From positions 130,283,875-130,347,874 of the forward strand of contig CM034546.1 of assembly GCA_020055645.1 (NCBI GenBank): a DNA stretch of 64,000 nt. Direction: 5' to 3'. The position numbers and the translations under genes are program-made. Each line of letters starts with the position of its first letter. Position 1 is the first letter of the stretch. Below, piece after piece: positions 35,112 through 47,782 of the stretch. The notes beneath the pieces are model-generated. The model was not told the origin of the DNA and did not search any database. It saw only the letters and a program-made list of their open reading frames with translations. Source of the DNA: Tomocerus qinae (taxonomy: Eukaryota; Arthropoda; Collembola; Entomobryomorpha; Tomoceridae).

Positions 35112-36533
35112 TAGAGATTAATTTCGGCACGTATATGTATATGGTTTACATTATTTTTAGACTAGATGAATTAAAATTCAATATATAAACAATTAAGTCA
35201 TAATTTAGTTATCTATTGTTAAGCAACTGGAATTATCGATAATAGACTGTCTATTAAGGCTACCCTTGCCTCTGCCTATGGAGATTGCGGATCGAATTCC
35301 GAACAGCGCGCTTGGGAGGCGTTTTAGTCTGGCGTTAAGCTTGGATGTTTATTATTTTGTTTCATTAGTTCTACCGTTTTCTCATTCATGGACTTACTAT
35401 AATATAAATACAATATAAATATAATATAAATAATGTTATAATGCTATTATCTTAGTGCATTTACAATTTATCAACTTTATTTTCTCGTTACCAGTAATGT
35501 TATTTTTGCTATATAAAATGAATAAAATTATTGCTTTCATTGTTAATATTGTAGAAGAGTAAAATAATTATTCTTAATTTGATGGTATTAAAAACCTACA
35601 ATTTTTAAGCCAATTGGCCACAAAGCCAATTTGACCTCTTACCATTTCAGAAATTTTGAGTAGTCAACATTACGATGTAGGAGCATAAACTGTAGTCAAA
35701 GCATCCGTTCTGAATAAAGAGACCCAGTTAGCGAATTTTGCCACTAGAAAACATATTTCAAGTTTACATAGTCTTAATTTAACTAGGTACAGCCAGGCAA
35801 GACTAACACTCCATCTAAACCAGCTCGATCTTTTGGCATAACCAATAAATCAGATCTAAAAATCAAAATCAGGTCGTCAATCGACGGAAATTTAATACTG
35901 CAGTGGACACTAAACACAATATGTTTATCTGCAATCTGTCATTATAGCCACACATATACGTACATACACTCGTTGAGACATTTCTACCAAGTTTGGTGAA
36001 GCAAAAGGTTGACTACTACAGTCTGCAAAATTGTACCCTCAGTTTTCACTGAAGATATTGAATCATTTAAATTATTTAGACATGTGGACGTAAGTGGTTT
36101 TCTTCGAAGAGGGTTAGGCGGCATAAAACAAGCTCATTATTACACAAATAATTCCACGAGTTTTATTGTGTTAATACTGTTTGGTGTACTACTTTAAAGC
36201 TGGGACTGATAAGACAGTGAATATTAACTTTACATCGACTCCTATTTGCCAAGCTAACAGGGACACAAATTAAGGTCAATAAGTATTTATTATTTCTTGG
36301 TAACGTTTTCCACGAAAGTGTCTAAACCACTTTCTCAAAAATACAGTTCAATAGGCTGCATTTACATTTGGCTTCAGTGACAGTCGGAAAGATAAGCCTT
36401 ACCACCGAAAATCTCAATACTTCGACAATTTAGAATACTATTTCAGTTGTATACTTTGTCTTTCCTAACCGTAAAACTGTAGTGGTTTCAAAAATTTTAG
36501 GTTATAAATTCAAGCCAAGTAATAAAAAGCAAA
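35112..36533. other. Intergenic, nothing seen
   Basis: AT-rich, apart from a short GC-richer patch at about 35255-35340. Only small unsupported open frames. Confidence 0.4.
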
Positions 36534-38408
36534 ATGCTTTCTGAAAGACACAGAATGTCCAGTCATTATTTTTTGTTAATTGTCTCGGCTGTACAAATAC
36601 TACTATCGAAGAAGACAATTTCTTCTAAAAACTTGTATATTCCTGGATTTACAAACTGTAATCTGAACGTGTTCATTTTTGACTGGATGTTAGGGAAACG
36701 ATTTATCTCGGATAATCAAGATTATCGAACGTGGACAATTTCGTCTGCCTCAGCCTCCAGAAGAAATTTCTTTACTTCAACAGGAATACCAAATTCTAAA
36801 TTGTGTTGCAGTATTAACATCGTAATTGGTATTCGTGGTTTTGATAAATATAACAGGGTTATGCACTACTTTAAAAAAGAACTGAGGAACACAAGTGCAA
36901 AGTTGATTTTCCTTTGTGAAGATTGCTTTAAAAGTAAATATGTGAATACTACTATAGGGTATGCCCATCGCACTCTTGCTCAGTGGTATATAATCAATAT
37001 ATATCCCAATAAAAAATTAGCAGTGTATACTTTATCAAAGTTTACTCTGCAGCTGGTTTATATTTCGTCAAAAATTTCTGTCTCTGACTGGCATCATTTC
37101 TGGAAAAGGCTAAACAGATTTCTTGATCAGAGGAGAATAATTGTCAGAGACTCTACAATTGAGGACAATAAGAGTTATTACCATCCATTTTGTCGTTTCT
37201 CGCTCTACAATTTCATTAAATACAAAGGACATTTATTCCCCTATCCGTGTTTTCTCACTGGGAGAGCAATCGAAACTATGGCTGAGAAACTAAATTTTAC
37301 TGCACATTACGCCGGTAAACAGAAGTACGACGAATTAATTCAATCCAAAGGGTATTATTACTGTGGCGAAATCCGACCAGAAAGAAAGGAGTACCTTATA
37401 TACGAAAAGTGGCATATTTATGATAAAAATCATATTTTTTACGCGATTAAAGACTATGTCTTTCTTTATTGTGAAGACTCAGAAAAACTTCAATTGGTTT
37501 CCTTAAAAGTCTGGATAAAAGACACTTTCGATGATTTTACTTGGGCAATCATCCCGATAATCTTTTTTATTGCCATATTATTAACAGCCAAATTTTCGCT
37601 AGTCAGAAATTTACAATTTGCCCTGCTCTCTACAATTGCGATTCTTCTACGACAAAATCAGAATAATAGCAAGATGTTCCACTATTCGATTCTGGCATTC
37701 ATGGCCACATTTCTGACAACATTTTATGAAACGTACATGACCGGAAATGTCATAGTGCCTCCAGAAAGGTACATAATGAAAAACATTGTCGAACTATTAG
37801 ATAATGGATATAAAATGGGTATCCCACGCTCAGAAAAGTTCCGCCAACTATTACCACATGAATATATAAATATATTTATGTCACATAAAGTTGAAAGTCG
37901 ATATAAAAATAGCATTCTTTATATACCCATTCCCGTAGGTTACAAAACGCTGAGAAATGTTATAGTTTACGGGATTCCCACTAAGGAATTGAAACCATTT
38001 TATGTGATAGAACGACGCCAAGAATATTTCATTGATTTTCTTGAACACCAACTTAAACAGAATGAGGTCAATGTCAAATGTGCAATTACAACTGAAATTT
38101 CTCATAAACACTCAATTGGAATTGATTTTTATGAGTGCTTTACGGACATGTTTTACAGTTCTATCGAAATGTTCCTCGAGGAAGGATTCATTGATATTTG
38201 GAACAATTTTGAATACTTTCTAGATGCAAAGAAATACAACGAATTTAAAGCTAACCGCAAATGGGAGGAGCAACTTGTAAAAAGTGTCAATTTTAGTATG
38301 AAAATAGTAACAATTTTTGAGATTTCTGGCTATTGCTTACTATTTTCCTTTTCTGTCCTCCTCGTCGAAATTTGTGGTTCAAAACTGTGTAAGTTACTGC
38401 CGAATTGA
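36534..38408 (+). CDS. Divergent ionotropic-receptor-like protein
   Basis: A single-exon frame of 624 residues with an N-terminal hydrophobic segment (signal peptide after an ATG at 36534 or 36555). An extracellular region with scattered cysteines leads to TM1 (FTWAIIPIIFFIAILLTAKF, ~342-361), a short hydrophobic pore-like segment followed by LRQN, TM3 (MFHYSILAFMATFLTTFYETYMTG, ~386-409), a second ligand-lobe-sized segment, and a C-terminal helix (IFEISGYCLLFSFSVLLVEI). This layout matches iGluR-derived ionotropic receptors. The canonical glutamate-binding residues are not recognisable, as in other divergent IRs used in chemosensation. Intronless. A second IR-like gene lies 5 kb downstream on the same strand. 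Confidence 0.65.
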   Translation: MLSERHRMSSHYFLLIVSAVQILLSKKTISSKNLYIPGFTNCNLNVFIFDWMLGKRFISDNQDYRTWTISSASASRRNFFTSTGIPNSKLCCSINIVIGIRGFDKYNRVMHYFKKELRNTSAKLIFLCEDCFKSKYVNTTIGYAHRTLAQWYIINIYPNKKLAVYTLSKFTLQLVYISSKISVSDWHHFWKRLNRFLDQRRIIVRDSTIEDNKSYYHPFCRFSLYNFIKYKGHLFPYPCFLTGRAIETMAEKLNFTAHYAGKQKYDELIQSKGYYYCGEIRPERKEYLIYEKWHIYDKNHIFYAIKDYVFLYCEDSEKLQLVSLKVWIKDTFDDFTWAIIPIIFFIAILLTAKFSLVRNLQFALLSTIAILLRQNQNNSKMFHYSILAFMATFLTTFYETYMTGNVIVPPERYIMKNIVELLDNGYKMGIPRSEKFRQLLPHEYINIFMSHKVESRYKNSILYIPIPVGYKTLRNVIVYGIPTKELKPFYVIERRQEYFIDFLEHQLKQNEVNVKCAITTEISHKHSIGIDFYECFTDMFYSSIEMFLEEGFIDIWNNFEYFLDAKKYNEFKANRKWEEQLVKSVNFSMKIVTIFEISGYCLLFSFSVLLVEICGSKLCKLLPN

Positions 38409-39701
38409 AATAAAACAATAGTTTCTGAATTCAATGGTGATCAGACATTAACGTCAGGACGTTAAATTAAACTCATACAATTTATTTTCTGTTCTAAGAC
38501 TAAGTCCAATTATTAATGCCCTTCATTGTACTAAATGCACTGGAATTCCGTTGCAAAATAAAATAAAACATCTTCAATTTCTGTTATCTGTACCTACAAA
38601 AATACTCTACCCTTCAAGTGTGAGAGAAATAAACCAAAACGATTTGATAAAATGAATACTTAAGTATTAACTATGCATCTGGTGTTGACATTCAATCATT
38701 AGTATGTGCATGTATAATTTAGTCTTGTCTTGGAAAAACCCTACTATGAATTTTTAAAATCAATAATTAATTAATTGTCAAGTAGACAGGCAAAATTAGT
38801 GATAATTAAAAAACTTTACTGTAGAAATATCTGGAAATACCTTCAATTGGAATAAACACGTCAAAATGAGACATTTCATGAAGCATAATATTACACAACA
38901 TCACTTTGGTAATGACAAATCCGTTTCTGCTTAATAAAAATCTATATAAACTGATGATAGAATCACCCATAATTTGTTTTTGTGTATTTTTAAATTACTT
39001 TCCCACTAAGACTGATGTTTGGAGTTATAGAATAAGATCATTAGGCTTTCACTTATCGGCTGAACCTCAAACTGAGAGTTTCTGTAGCCAAAATAACTAA
39101 TTAGCTAAGATAATGTAGGGTTAAACATTCAACTGGTTCAATAGGAACAATATCATTACTTTAAAACAGTAATTTGTATAAAACCTTATACAAGAATACA
39201 AATGCTAATGACCATATTATTATTATCTGTAGGATAATACCGTATATATGTCTACTACTGTCAACTAGTATATTTTATACTACTGGTAGACAATAAAGTA
39301 TTATATATTGATGTATGTTCAGCTATTCCATTCTTACATTTATATGGTTCACATATACTAGATTTAGTATATTATAAGGACTTTGCTGGAGTTTTTATCT
39401 CTCGCCTTTTACCTTTTCTGGACTTTGCCTTCGGTGGTGGTTGGCCTTGGCCTTCACCTAAGAAGTATGTGAACATCCATATAGACAGATGCAAGTTATA
39501 TAATACCAGTTGTCCTACATTTAATTTAGTCATATCATTGTATAAGACTCGTTGTTATTCCCTCCCGATCGTATGATCCTATACTATTTTTCCTTATTGT
39601 TATGCAATAACAAGTAGTTATTTAATATTTATTGTCTTGTTGTTATTACAGAGCACTGAGAGTCCAACTGGAACTGAGATCACTATTATTTTGTGGCAAT
39701 T
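38409..39701. other. Intergenic, nothing seen
   Basis: AT-rich. AATAAA signals near 38408 and 38560 could serve the IR gene. No coding exon is recognised before the esterase start. Confidence 0.4.
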
Positions 39702-42396
39702 ATGGCAAGACTGAAAATATCTTCCCTTCTCATCATCTGTTATTTAGTAACATCATTGACCGGTTGTTTGGCAGAAGAGTCAGCATCAGAAGGTTCTGTC
39801 GTCAGTGTGAGTGAAGGAAAACTGAGAGGAATAGTACAGAAATCAAGAAATGGAAGAAATTATCACGGATTTCTCGGAGTTCATTATGCTAACAAGCCAC
39901 AAAGATTTCAGGTGCCCATTATCATTGCATTTTGCCTGTTTATAAAATTTCAAAATTGATAATATTGTCTGATTTCCAAAATTTTCAGACTGCTGGTCCT
40001 CCAGTGGCTTGGGAAGGAATAAGAGATGCCGATAAATTTGGACAAATGTGTCCCCAATTTTTCTTTCCGACTACCAATTTTATTGGAGGTGAAAACTGCT
40101 TGGTGAACAATATTTATACACCTGATGTAAGTCCTACACGAAAATATTTAAAATATTAAAAATTATACCACAATTTATTTCATGCTTTTTTGACTACATG
40201 TAGTTAAATGGAAAGAAACCGGTTTTGGTGTTTATTCACGGAGGGGCATTTATTTTCGGAATTTCTGATGGCTATGGAGCAAAATACTTCATGGACCATG
40301 ATGTCGTTTTGGTGACAATGAACTACCGTCTTGGAATTTTAGGTTTGTGAATTTAGAAGTATCCTTTTCATGCATTTAATGTAAATCAGGCCTGGGAATA
40401 GTAATTCATTTTTTGATTATTTGTAGGATTTCTTAGCACGGAGGACGATGTCATCCAAGGGAATTTCGGTATGAAAGACCAAGTGATGTCTTTGAAATGG
40501 ATACAGAAGAATATTGAGCATTTTGGAGGTGACCCCAATAGAGTGACTATCTTTGGCGAGAGTGCGGGGGCCGCTTCAGTGAACTATCATTTACTTTCCG
40601 AAATGAGCAAGGGACTTTTCCAGAGAGCTATTTCCCAAAGTGGAGCTGTTATGAATCCTTGGACGCTGCAGAGAAAACCATTAGAAAATACCATGAAACT
40701 TGCCCAACTTCTGGACTGTCCTTATGAAGAAGGGCGAGAGGGCTCATTGGCGTTGAAAAAATGTTTACAGTCAAAATCCACCAAGGAGATTGTAGACACA
40801 CAGAAGCATTATATGGTACGTGACCATATTTTTTTATCTGTATTCGTTATATTTATTCATTATTTCACTATATTATTTTATCTACCTAAATTCTTTAAAT
40901 ATATATTCTCTAAATATTTTATCTTTATCTGTATTCTAAATTGTTCCAAATTCACAGAAATTGGTAAGTGGAGATCCAATTTGTCCGTTTGCCCCTTCAA
41001 TTGAAAAGTTATCAGCAGAAGCTGCAAAGAAGTCCCCAATTTTCCTTCATGATTCAGCCTACAATCTTTTGACCAAAGAAAATTTAAGGGACCAACTAAA
41101 TCTGAATGTACCTTGGATCGTGGGTGTCACTGAAGATGAAGGACTTTTAATTCATGCCGGAGGTAAAATTATAATGGAATCCCATTTTTTAAATTGGAGT
41201 AATTAAATAAGTTTTGTCATTTTTACGAAGATAATAGTTTGCATGTGTTTATTTTGATGTAGTAATTTTAAACGAGAAAAGCGAGCGTGGCAAGATAATT
41301 CGTGAATCTCTAATTGCTGAACGAGGAAGAATTTACCCAATTACTTTAGCCTACGAAGACAAGGACGTATTTAGGGATGGGCTTTACGGGCTGAAGCCCC
41401 CCCCGAAATCCAAGAAAAAGGGAATTTTTTTCTCAAAATAGCAAAAAATTTCGCGCTCCGCGCGATTATTTGCCATTTTTAGGCCATTTTTGACTCATTT
41501 CCTTCAAAAAATGCCAAAAATTTTCGCGCTACGCGCGAATATATATATACTTAAAATATCTATTGGAAATCTAGCCCCCTCCGAAACTCAGTTCTGCATA
41601 CGTGCTTGTACGAAGATACAGTGCCCAGTGAACATTGGCAATCTCTTGCTGACGATATTCACAAATTTTATTTCGGAGATAAAGAAATTGGACTACAAAC
41701 ACCGAAAGAAACCCTAGATCTTTTTTCTGACAGGTGGTTTAATCACGGAGTCAGAAATTCAGCAAAATTGTGGGCTAAACTTGGTGGAACTGTTTATCTC
41801 TACAAATTTACATACAAAGGGAAATTTAGCATGTCTGAATATTATGAAGCATCTCCAGGTTTTTACGGTAAGGTTTAGGAACTGAATAATTATATAATTT
41901 TTAATACTATATAAAGTTTTAACTTTCAATTGTACTTTCAATCGTATATAGCTGTGACTCATTTGGACGATTTGACCTATCAGTTCAATATGACCTTTTC
42001 AACCCAGATTGTACCGTAGTTTAATGATAATCCAGAAATGATGCAAGTCTCTACAGATTTTCTTGAACTATGGACATCGTTTGCTGAAACAGGGTCAGTA
42101 CTTAATTTAACATATACATAGTACAAATAAATAAACTATTATATATTGGTACATCGTATTTATAATATTGACTTTAATTCCTATTACACAGTACACCACA
42201 AATATTGTCAGATAATAATAACAAATGGAATCCCCTGAGTAAAGACGAAGAAGAGCCACAGTGGTACATTATTGACAAGGAGAGAAAATTTAGTGATGAC
42301 GCTTCATTTAGTGCACGACTAAAATTTTGGGATAGTTTACCCAACCTAATGGAGATGGAACGCGAAAATTTAGGTCCTACTAGAGATGAATTGTGA
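39702..42396 (+). pseudogene. Carboxylesterase (alpha/beta hydrolase, type B) disrupted by a MITE and a nonsense codon
   Basis: Eight exons: 39702-39911, 39989-40126, 40204-40342, 40427-40815, 40958-41162, 41263-41867, 41952-42093 and 42192-42396. With the MITE at 41360-41608 and one TSD copy left out, all phases agree and give 592 codons. It has a signal peptide (MARLKISSLLIICYLVTSLTG), oxyanion region HGGAF, nucleophile elbow GESAG (exon 4), acidic residue region VTEDEG (exon 5) and catalytic His in VTHLDDL (exon 7). So it once encoded a secreted hydrolase of the juvenile hormone esterase / detoxification type. Exon 6 is interrupted by the MITE (8-bp TSD), and exon 7 has TAG at 42017-42019, just after the catalytic His. 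Confidence 0.85.
41360..41608 (+). mobile_element. hAT-type MITE (CAAGGACGTAT family) in esterase exon 6
   Basis: 249 bp with ends CAAGGACGTAT and ATACGTGCTTG and perfect 8-bp duplications TACGAAGA at 41352-41359 and 41609-41616. Removing the element and one duplication restores a continuous esterase frame. The interior has GGGGCTTTACGGGCTGAAGCCCC-like ends, a CCGAAATCCAAGAAAAA block and CGCGCTCCGCGCGA palindromes shared with the other copies. Confidence 0.9.
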
Positions 42397-43496
42397 ATTA
42401 TTATCATGCCATAATTAAGTTTTACAGTAAATAGCAAAAAAGGAATAGATAAAATCAAAATTGGGAACAGGAAAGTATGCTTGTCTAATACTAATTGATA
42501 ATTTAATATAATTGAAATTGTGCATAATTAAGACGTGGCTGAAATTCATAATGCTACATAGTTCGATCTGGTTTAAGTAGGAGAAGCTATTGAAAACAAT
42601 CAGGACTATAGCTGGTTTTATATGTGTACATATATATAATATGTAGTCATTGCTATATTTTTCAAATATTTACCAAATGCCTTGTATTGACACTATAATT
42701 TTCTTTCCTACAAAAGTAACAATAAAATGTAAAGTATCTAACCGGTACTTCATTAATATTTATTTAATCCATAAAATTACTAATTAATTGAAAGTTAGAT
42801 TAGTTAGTTGAAACAATCAAACATTTTATTTATGATGATTTATCATCGCTTTGGCTACATTGGCCCAAAGAACACAAAATTATTTACATAGCATTGGCTT
42901 TTAAACAGATTTGTGTAACGATTTGGTTTTGTATGTATAAATAAAGCTCACATATCGACCAACCAACTAAAAATAAATTTCAAAGTTGGCTGAAAACACA
43001 ATCCTATCGGTTCTTCTGAAAAAAGCATTTTGGTTTTAAAAATATGCAAAGAATTCAGAATTTCATACTTGACAAAAACTGGTGCATTTGAAATTTTGAT
43101 TAATACTATATCTCTAACATTTTTAATTTACAGACTTCTCAATTGTTTTAAGTTTAAACAGCAAGCAAGCAATATTTATTAGCCTGGAACTTGAAAAGCT
43201 CTAGTAGTAAAAATAAATCCGTTCTATAGACATACAAATCAACACGATTTAATTGTATTGTTTAATTATAAGCAGTTCCTAGGAAACTATAAATACACAA
43301 TATACCTTTTAATATGTCTGCTCTAAGGATTTGCATGTGCTCCAATCCTGGCTATGTACTCCATAAGTAACATAAGAAGCATACAATCAGCAAATAATAA
43401 TTTTGCCTACACTGCATTACATAGGTATCCTTATATTGTTACAGTAGTTTCTTACAGATTTGGCTAAACTACGAATAACTGACAAGAAACAAAAAA
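42397..43496. other. Intergenic, nothing seen
   Basis: AT-rich. An AATAAA at about 42722 is available for the esterase transcript. No other feature. Confidence 0.4.
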
Positions 43497-45922
43497 ATGT
43501 CCAATTTTCAATTATACTGGTTTGTAGTATTACTAGTAATTAGATTATCTTTCGGTTGGGAGTTGAAAAATGTTGTACATTTTGAAAAAGACTGTTACAT
43601 CAATTTGATTTTGCAACCCGAATCTGAAAATGGTCTATCAGAAGAACTGTCAAGTAACGAATTACAGAAAATGGACATTCCTTTCGCATTCACAAAATTG
43701 AAATTCTCTGGGGATGAAAAAGAGTGCAATTTAAAACATTTCATGTCTTTTTATTATCCAGACGATAAGAAGTTGATAGAATACACAAAAAGCTATCACT
43801 CAAAGTGTAAGAGAAACTTTACTAGAAAAGAAACATTCAGATTATCCTCTCCACGTTTATTTAATAGCCGTATATATTGTGTGGTTAATATTGCACTTAA
43901 TTTGGATCCGACGTATTCTGCAGATACTTTGTTACTTAATTACCTGAGTAGGAAGTCGGATGAGAAGGAAGTATTCCAAACCTTTTACAATCATCCATTC
44001 AATATGGACATTATGTACAACTTGGCAGAATATTCTTCTGTGTACATGTTCGTTAACAAAAAAACTATGGAACTTTCAAAGTCATACTCCAATATTCAGG
44101 ACTATAGTTATTTTTGGCATAAATCATGGTTTGTATTGCCTTTCTCAAATGAAGAAGATGTGTATTTAATTTGGCCATCACAGATTAATTCAAGTAATTT
44201 TAAAAACTCCTTCATTTTCAGAATACGGTCGATATGCTTCTACAAAAAGTTTCTAATGAAAAGGCCACTGCGTGAAATTGTGGCAAAAAATGTGGCTCAG
44301 AATAATTTTGTGGGGAAATTTGTGTTTATCGACGACAATGATGATGAAATACAAACCGACAAAATATATTATGGAACACCGCTACTCAATATTTATGTAA
44401 CAACTTTTAAGTTTAGCGAAAATAATAAGATTTCTCTTCCAATTGCTTCGATTATTTTCGAAAGCTCACCAAATTCTACCATATCAAACCAAAGAGTTAT
44501 TCAACGTCAAAACTCTGTGGTTTTTTATGATAAACTAAATTTCTTCGATCTTCAACTTCACCAAGTCAGTTCTAAAAGTCTCTACGATCCCTACTTAACC
44601 ATGATTCCAATCATGGAGGATTCTTTCAATTTTATTTCTTGTGTCGTCTTGGAAGATGAGAGTTTATCTTTCTATGGCTACATTCGACCATATATCAACC
44701 TTACGCTTGGCTTGGCCTTATTGGGACAGTCGCTATTGTAATTGCTTTTGTCCATGGCGTAATATATTGCAAAGGGGATGAAAGTGTTCCATTTCTGATG
44801 ATCTGCTATGCATATATACTAGAGGTTAGTTATTCTCTGTCTACAAAGGCCAATAAGACTCTCTGGATCAAGTTGGTCATTGGTCCTTTGTTGCTTATGT
44901 TCATTGTATTAACAAATGCATACAAAGGAATCGTGATTACAGATTTAGTAGAGCCAAGGCCTGTGAAACTAATCGAATCTATTGAGCAGATAGCAAATTT
45001 ATCAGATATATTAGCTCTTGGGGAAATTAGGTACGCAATAAATGACTTAGATCCTTTTCATATCCCTTTAGAGAAACAAATAACTTTATTAAGTACCTAC
45101 TACTATTATTGTAAAGAAGCAACAATCACTAATTATTATCTGTATAACTCATCAGTTTGTGAAGCAAAATTGCAAATTTTGCAACAGACAGATTTAGAAT
45201 TTGACATTTTAGACCAGGCAGCATTTGAACAAACCCTTCAACAATACCATTTCCAGAATGACGTCATTGATGGTATTTTCAAATTTCGAAATACGATCTC
45301 TAAAATATTACGCTATTCCCAAAACTCTGTAAATAATGCAGAAGTGATGTTAAAGCTGAAGGAAAAGATTCGATTTTTCCCGGGATTTCCTTACAGCCTT
45401 AGCCCTCAACAATGGATTTCAAAATGTAACAATTCCGCCCTGATTCTATCTTCTTCCAATTTGCATCGGCTTCTCAATGACTCTCACTGGAATCCTCAAA
45501 ACGGGGGAGTTGAGACAGTTAATCTGTTATATCGCGGAAAACAAGAAAACTCATTTTTATCCATCCCTCTCTATTCACTATTTCAGTCTATGAAATTTCC
45601 CATGCTTACTCCATTTCTTAGAAAAAAGCTGCATCTTGTAAGTAGTTCAGGAATTTTGAACATTTGGCTCGAATATTACAAAAGATGGAATTTTACCGAA
45701 TGCAAGACTTGCGGAGGTAGAAATCATGTGCGGGCGTTAACATTTTACAACTCGAACATTTCAACAATATTTTACATTTGTTGTCCTCTTGCCTTCTTAT
45801 ACGTTTTGACTTTTCTGTGGGAAAACAGAGTGCGAACGAAGGAAATGGTGTCTACACATTTCTTCTTTATTTTGTCTGTATTTAATAAGAGTTGTTCTGT
45901 ACTGAAGGAGACATTTAAATAA
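43497..45922 (+). pseudogene. Divergent ionotropic-receptor-like gene with one frameshift
   Basis: An intronless coding region of about 800 codons in two overlapping frames. The first part (43497-44741) has a signal peptide (MSNFQLYWFVVLLVIRLSFG) and an extracellular domain, then runs to a stop at 44739-44741. The second part continues in the +1-shifted frame from about 44725 (LIGTVAIVIAFVHGVIYC) to 45922, with TM segments at the shift, ~44850-44960 (IGPLLLMFIVLTNAYKG) and near the C-terminus (FYICCPLAFLYVLTF). The shift falls inside TM1, between 44700 and 44727. The topology agrees with ionotropic receptors and with the neighbour at 36534-38408. A single indel could be a real mutation or a base-call error; everything else is open. 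Confidence 0.6.
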
Positions 45923-46092
45923 CTAAATATTTGATTCTATGTATGTATATCTGTCCCTGACATTTTTCTCCGGAATATACAATAAAGAAAGTTGGCCCCT
46001 TTATGGTCAACATGCAGGTCAACTATTTTTGCTTGTGACATGAGCAACATGGTTAAAACAAATGCCATATAGTATCACTTATAATTAAAATA
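45923..46092. other. 3' flank of the IR-like gene
   Basis: AATAAA at about 45981 is a plausible poly(A) signal, 60 bases after the stop. Confidence 0.35.
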
Positions 46093-46500
46093 GTTTTGAA
46101 TGCCCGAATGTTTGAACATCGAAGAACGATTAATAGGATTAAAAAGGAGGTTTGTAAAAACGATGGGTGAAAAGGATAAATTACAGCCTTCAGGGAACTT
46201 CTAACTCTCATCGGTTTACATTTGCTTATAGTAATGATCCATTTAATATTTGAACCTATATAGAAATAATTAATCAGCACGAAATAGTCATGAGTCAATA
46301 ATGATTACTACAAAACTCATGGGCTTCAAAAACACTATTTCTTAGTACTAACATAAGATGGAAAGAGTCGGAATCAAAACAGTGTAGCAATTTAGATAAC
46401 CGGAAAGGTATTTTATGTAATTTAATCACCACAGTGTACAATCTAACAATCAGGTTAAGTTTAAGTACATTTGCAGTACAATTTAATGTTGATCCTTTCA
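46093..46500. repeat. Copy 1 of a ~400-bp dispersed segment
   Basis: Similar in the same orientation to 54110-54420 and 56160-56570. Shared blocks include GATTAATAGGATTAAAAA, AGAAATAATTAATCAGCAC, CTTCAAAAACACTATT and CAATCAGGTTAAGTTTAAGT. The other two copies are the 3' flanks of the importin-alpha gene and its duplicate. No importin exon accompanies this copy. Confidence 0.7.
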
Positions 46501-47371
46501 CCTATCTACTATCTTTAACAGATATCTTCACATCCTCCCTCTATATGTTTAAGCAGGTGATGGAGTCAGTAGGTCTCTGACAACGCTATGGGCAAGGAGA
46601 TGTGAATTTATCACCGAGTCAAAGTCTGTCGTCTTCTTTTGCATTGTGTGCAGTTCCGCTAGATTAAATGACTCTAAACTCGAAGATTTGCTTCCTTTTC
46701 TGAAGAGCCTTTGAGAGTCTTTGCTATCATCATATTAATATGTCGTACACTGCAAGTTACAGTTAAAGGTACAATTGCATTTAGTGCAAATACCTAGTAT
46801 GCGTTTATGTATCGAGGGGTAGAGCTAAAGGCTGTCATGAGTTCAGTAGAAAGCTAACGCTGATGCTAACCAGAACAAATTCCGTAGCAGAGATTTACCC
46901 CAAACTATATGGGACGGAAAAAACTCATACGGATTTCGTATCTTGGGGATGAACGAAGTTGACTTTTAATGATTGGGCCAATATAAATTGTGATATGGAA
47001 TGAGTAGTAATGGAGCTCAATTAATTTGTTCTCTTACATTGTTCCTCACTCGGAATAGCCTATATAGAAGTTGATGAGATATATGAGACCATCCGCTAAA
47101 TTATCTTGTGGAGAGCTTCTTTCCAGAAACTTCATTGGGATTTCTTTTTCAGGAAACGTATTCCTTTTGTGGCAAATGTAAACCCCAGTTTACCATAACA
47201 TGCTTTCTGTAATACGTACCTTAAAGATTGTAATTTTATTTACGTTTATTTCTCTATGTAATAATACAATCATCGAAAGTCTGATAAATATTAGAGAATG
47301 AAAATGGCGGCGAACGGAAGGGGGATTAAGATTTAGTTAAAAATTTGAAGACTTGAAAATAGGTGAATAAA
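46501..47371. other. Intergenic, nothing seen
   Basis: No coding exon or repeat that I can support. Confidence 0.35.
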
Positions 47372-47782
47372 TTAAGGCATTTGTGGTGGTAGCATCATAC
47401 GGAAACAATCTTTTTTTCTCAAAATCCACAGCTTTCCAATTTTTGTATCCGAGGAGTCTGACCCTACAGAACAACACGACTGCAGCTGATATCCCCAATC
47501 CTCCATTATATTTATTATTGGTGTGATTGAAGACATCGGAGGAAAGCAGCCAGCACCTACAGTTCCAGTCCATTAAAACGCATGTTAATTAATCAACTAA
47601 GAATAAGCGAAATATGAACATTTGTGCTAATACCTGCACCATGCACCTTCCATTTTGCAGTGATGAATCCCTGAACGATTTTCTTCTTCAATTTAGGAAT
47701 AAGATTGTAAAGAATGGCATAGTGCTCTTCTTTTATGCCATTTATTTGCACTTTCCAAGTAGAGAACAAATGTGGCATTGCC
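47372..47782 (-). CDS. Two linked exons of an unknown protein (partial)
   Basis: Exon 47634-47782 (acceptor TTCTTGCAG, donor CAG|GTATTAG) and exon 47372-47556 (acceptor GGAACTGTAG, stop TAA) join in phase. They give ~110 residues: a basic segment (IPKLKKKIVQGFITAKWKVHGAG) followed by a Cys-containing tail (GYQLQSCCSVGSDSS). I do not recognise the family. The 5' exon(s) were not found. Phase agreement is the main support; it may be the end of a longer gene or a chance pairing. Confidence 0.3.
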
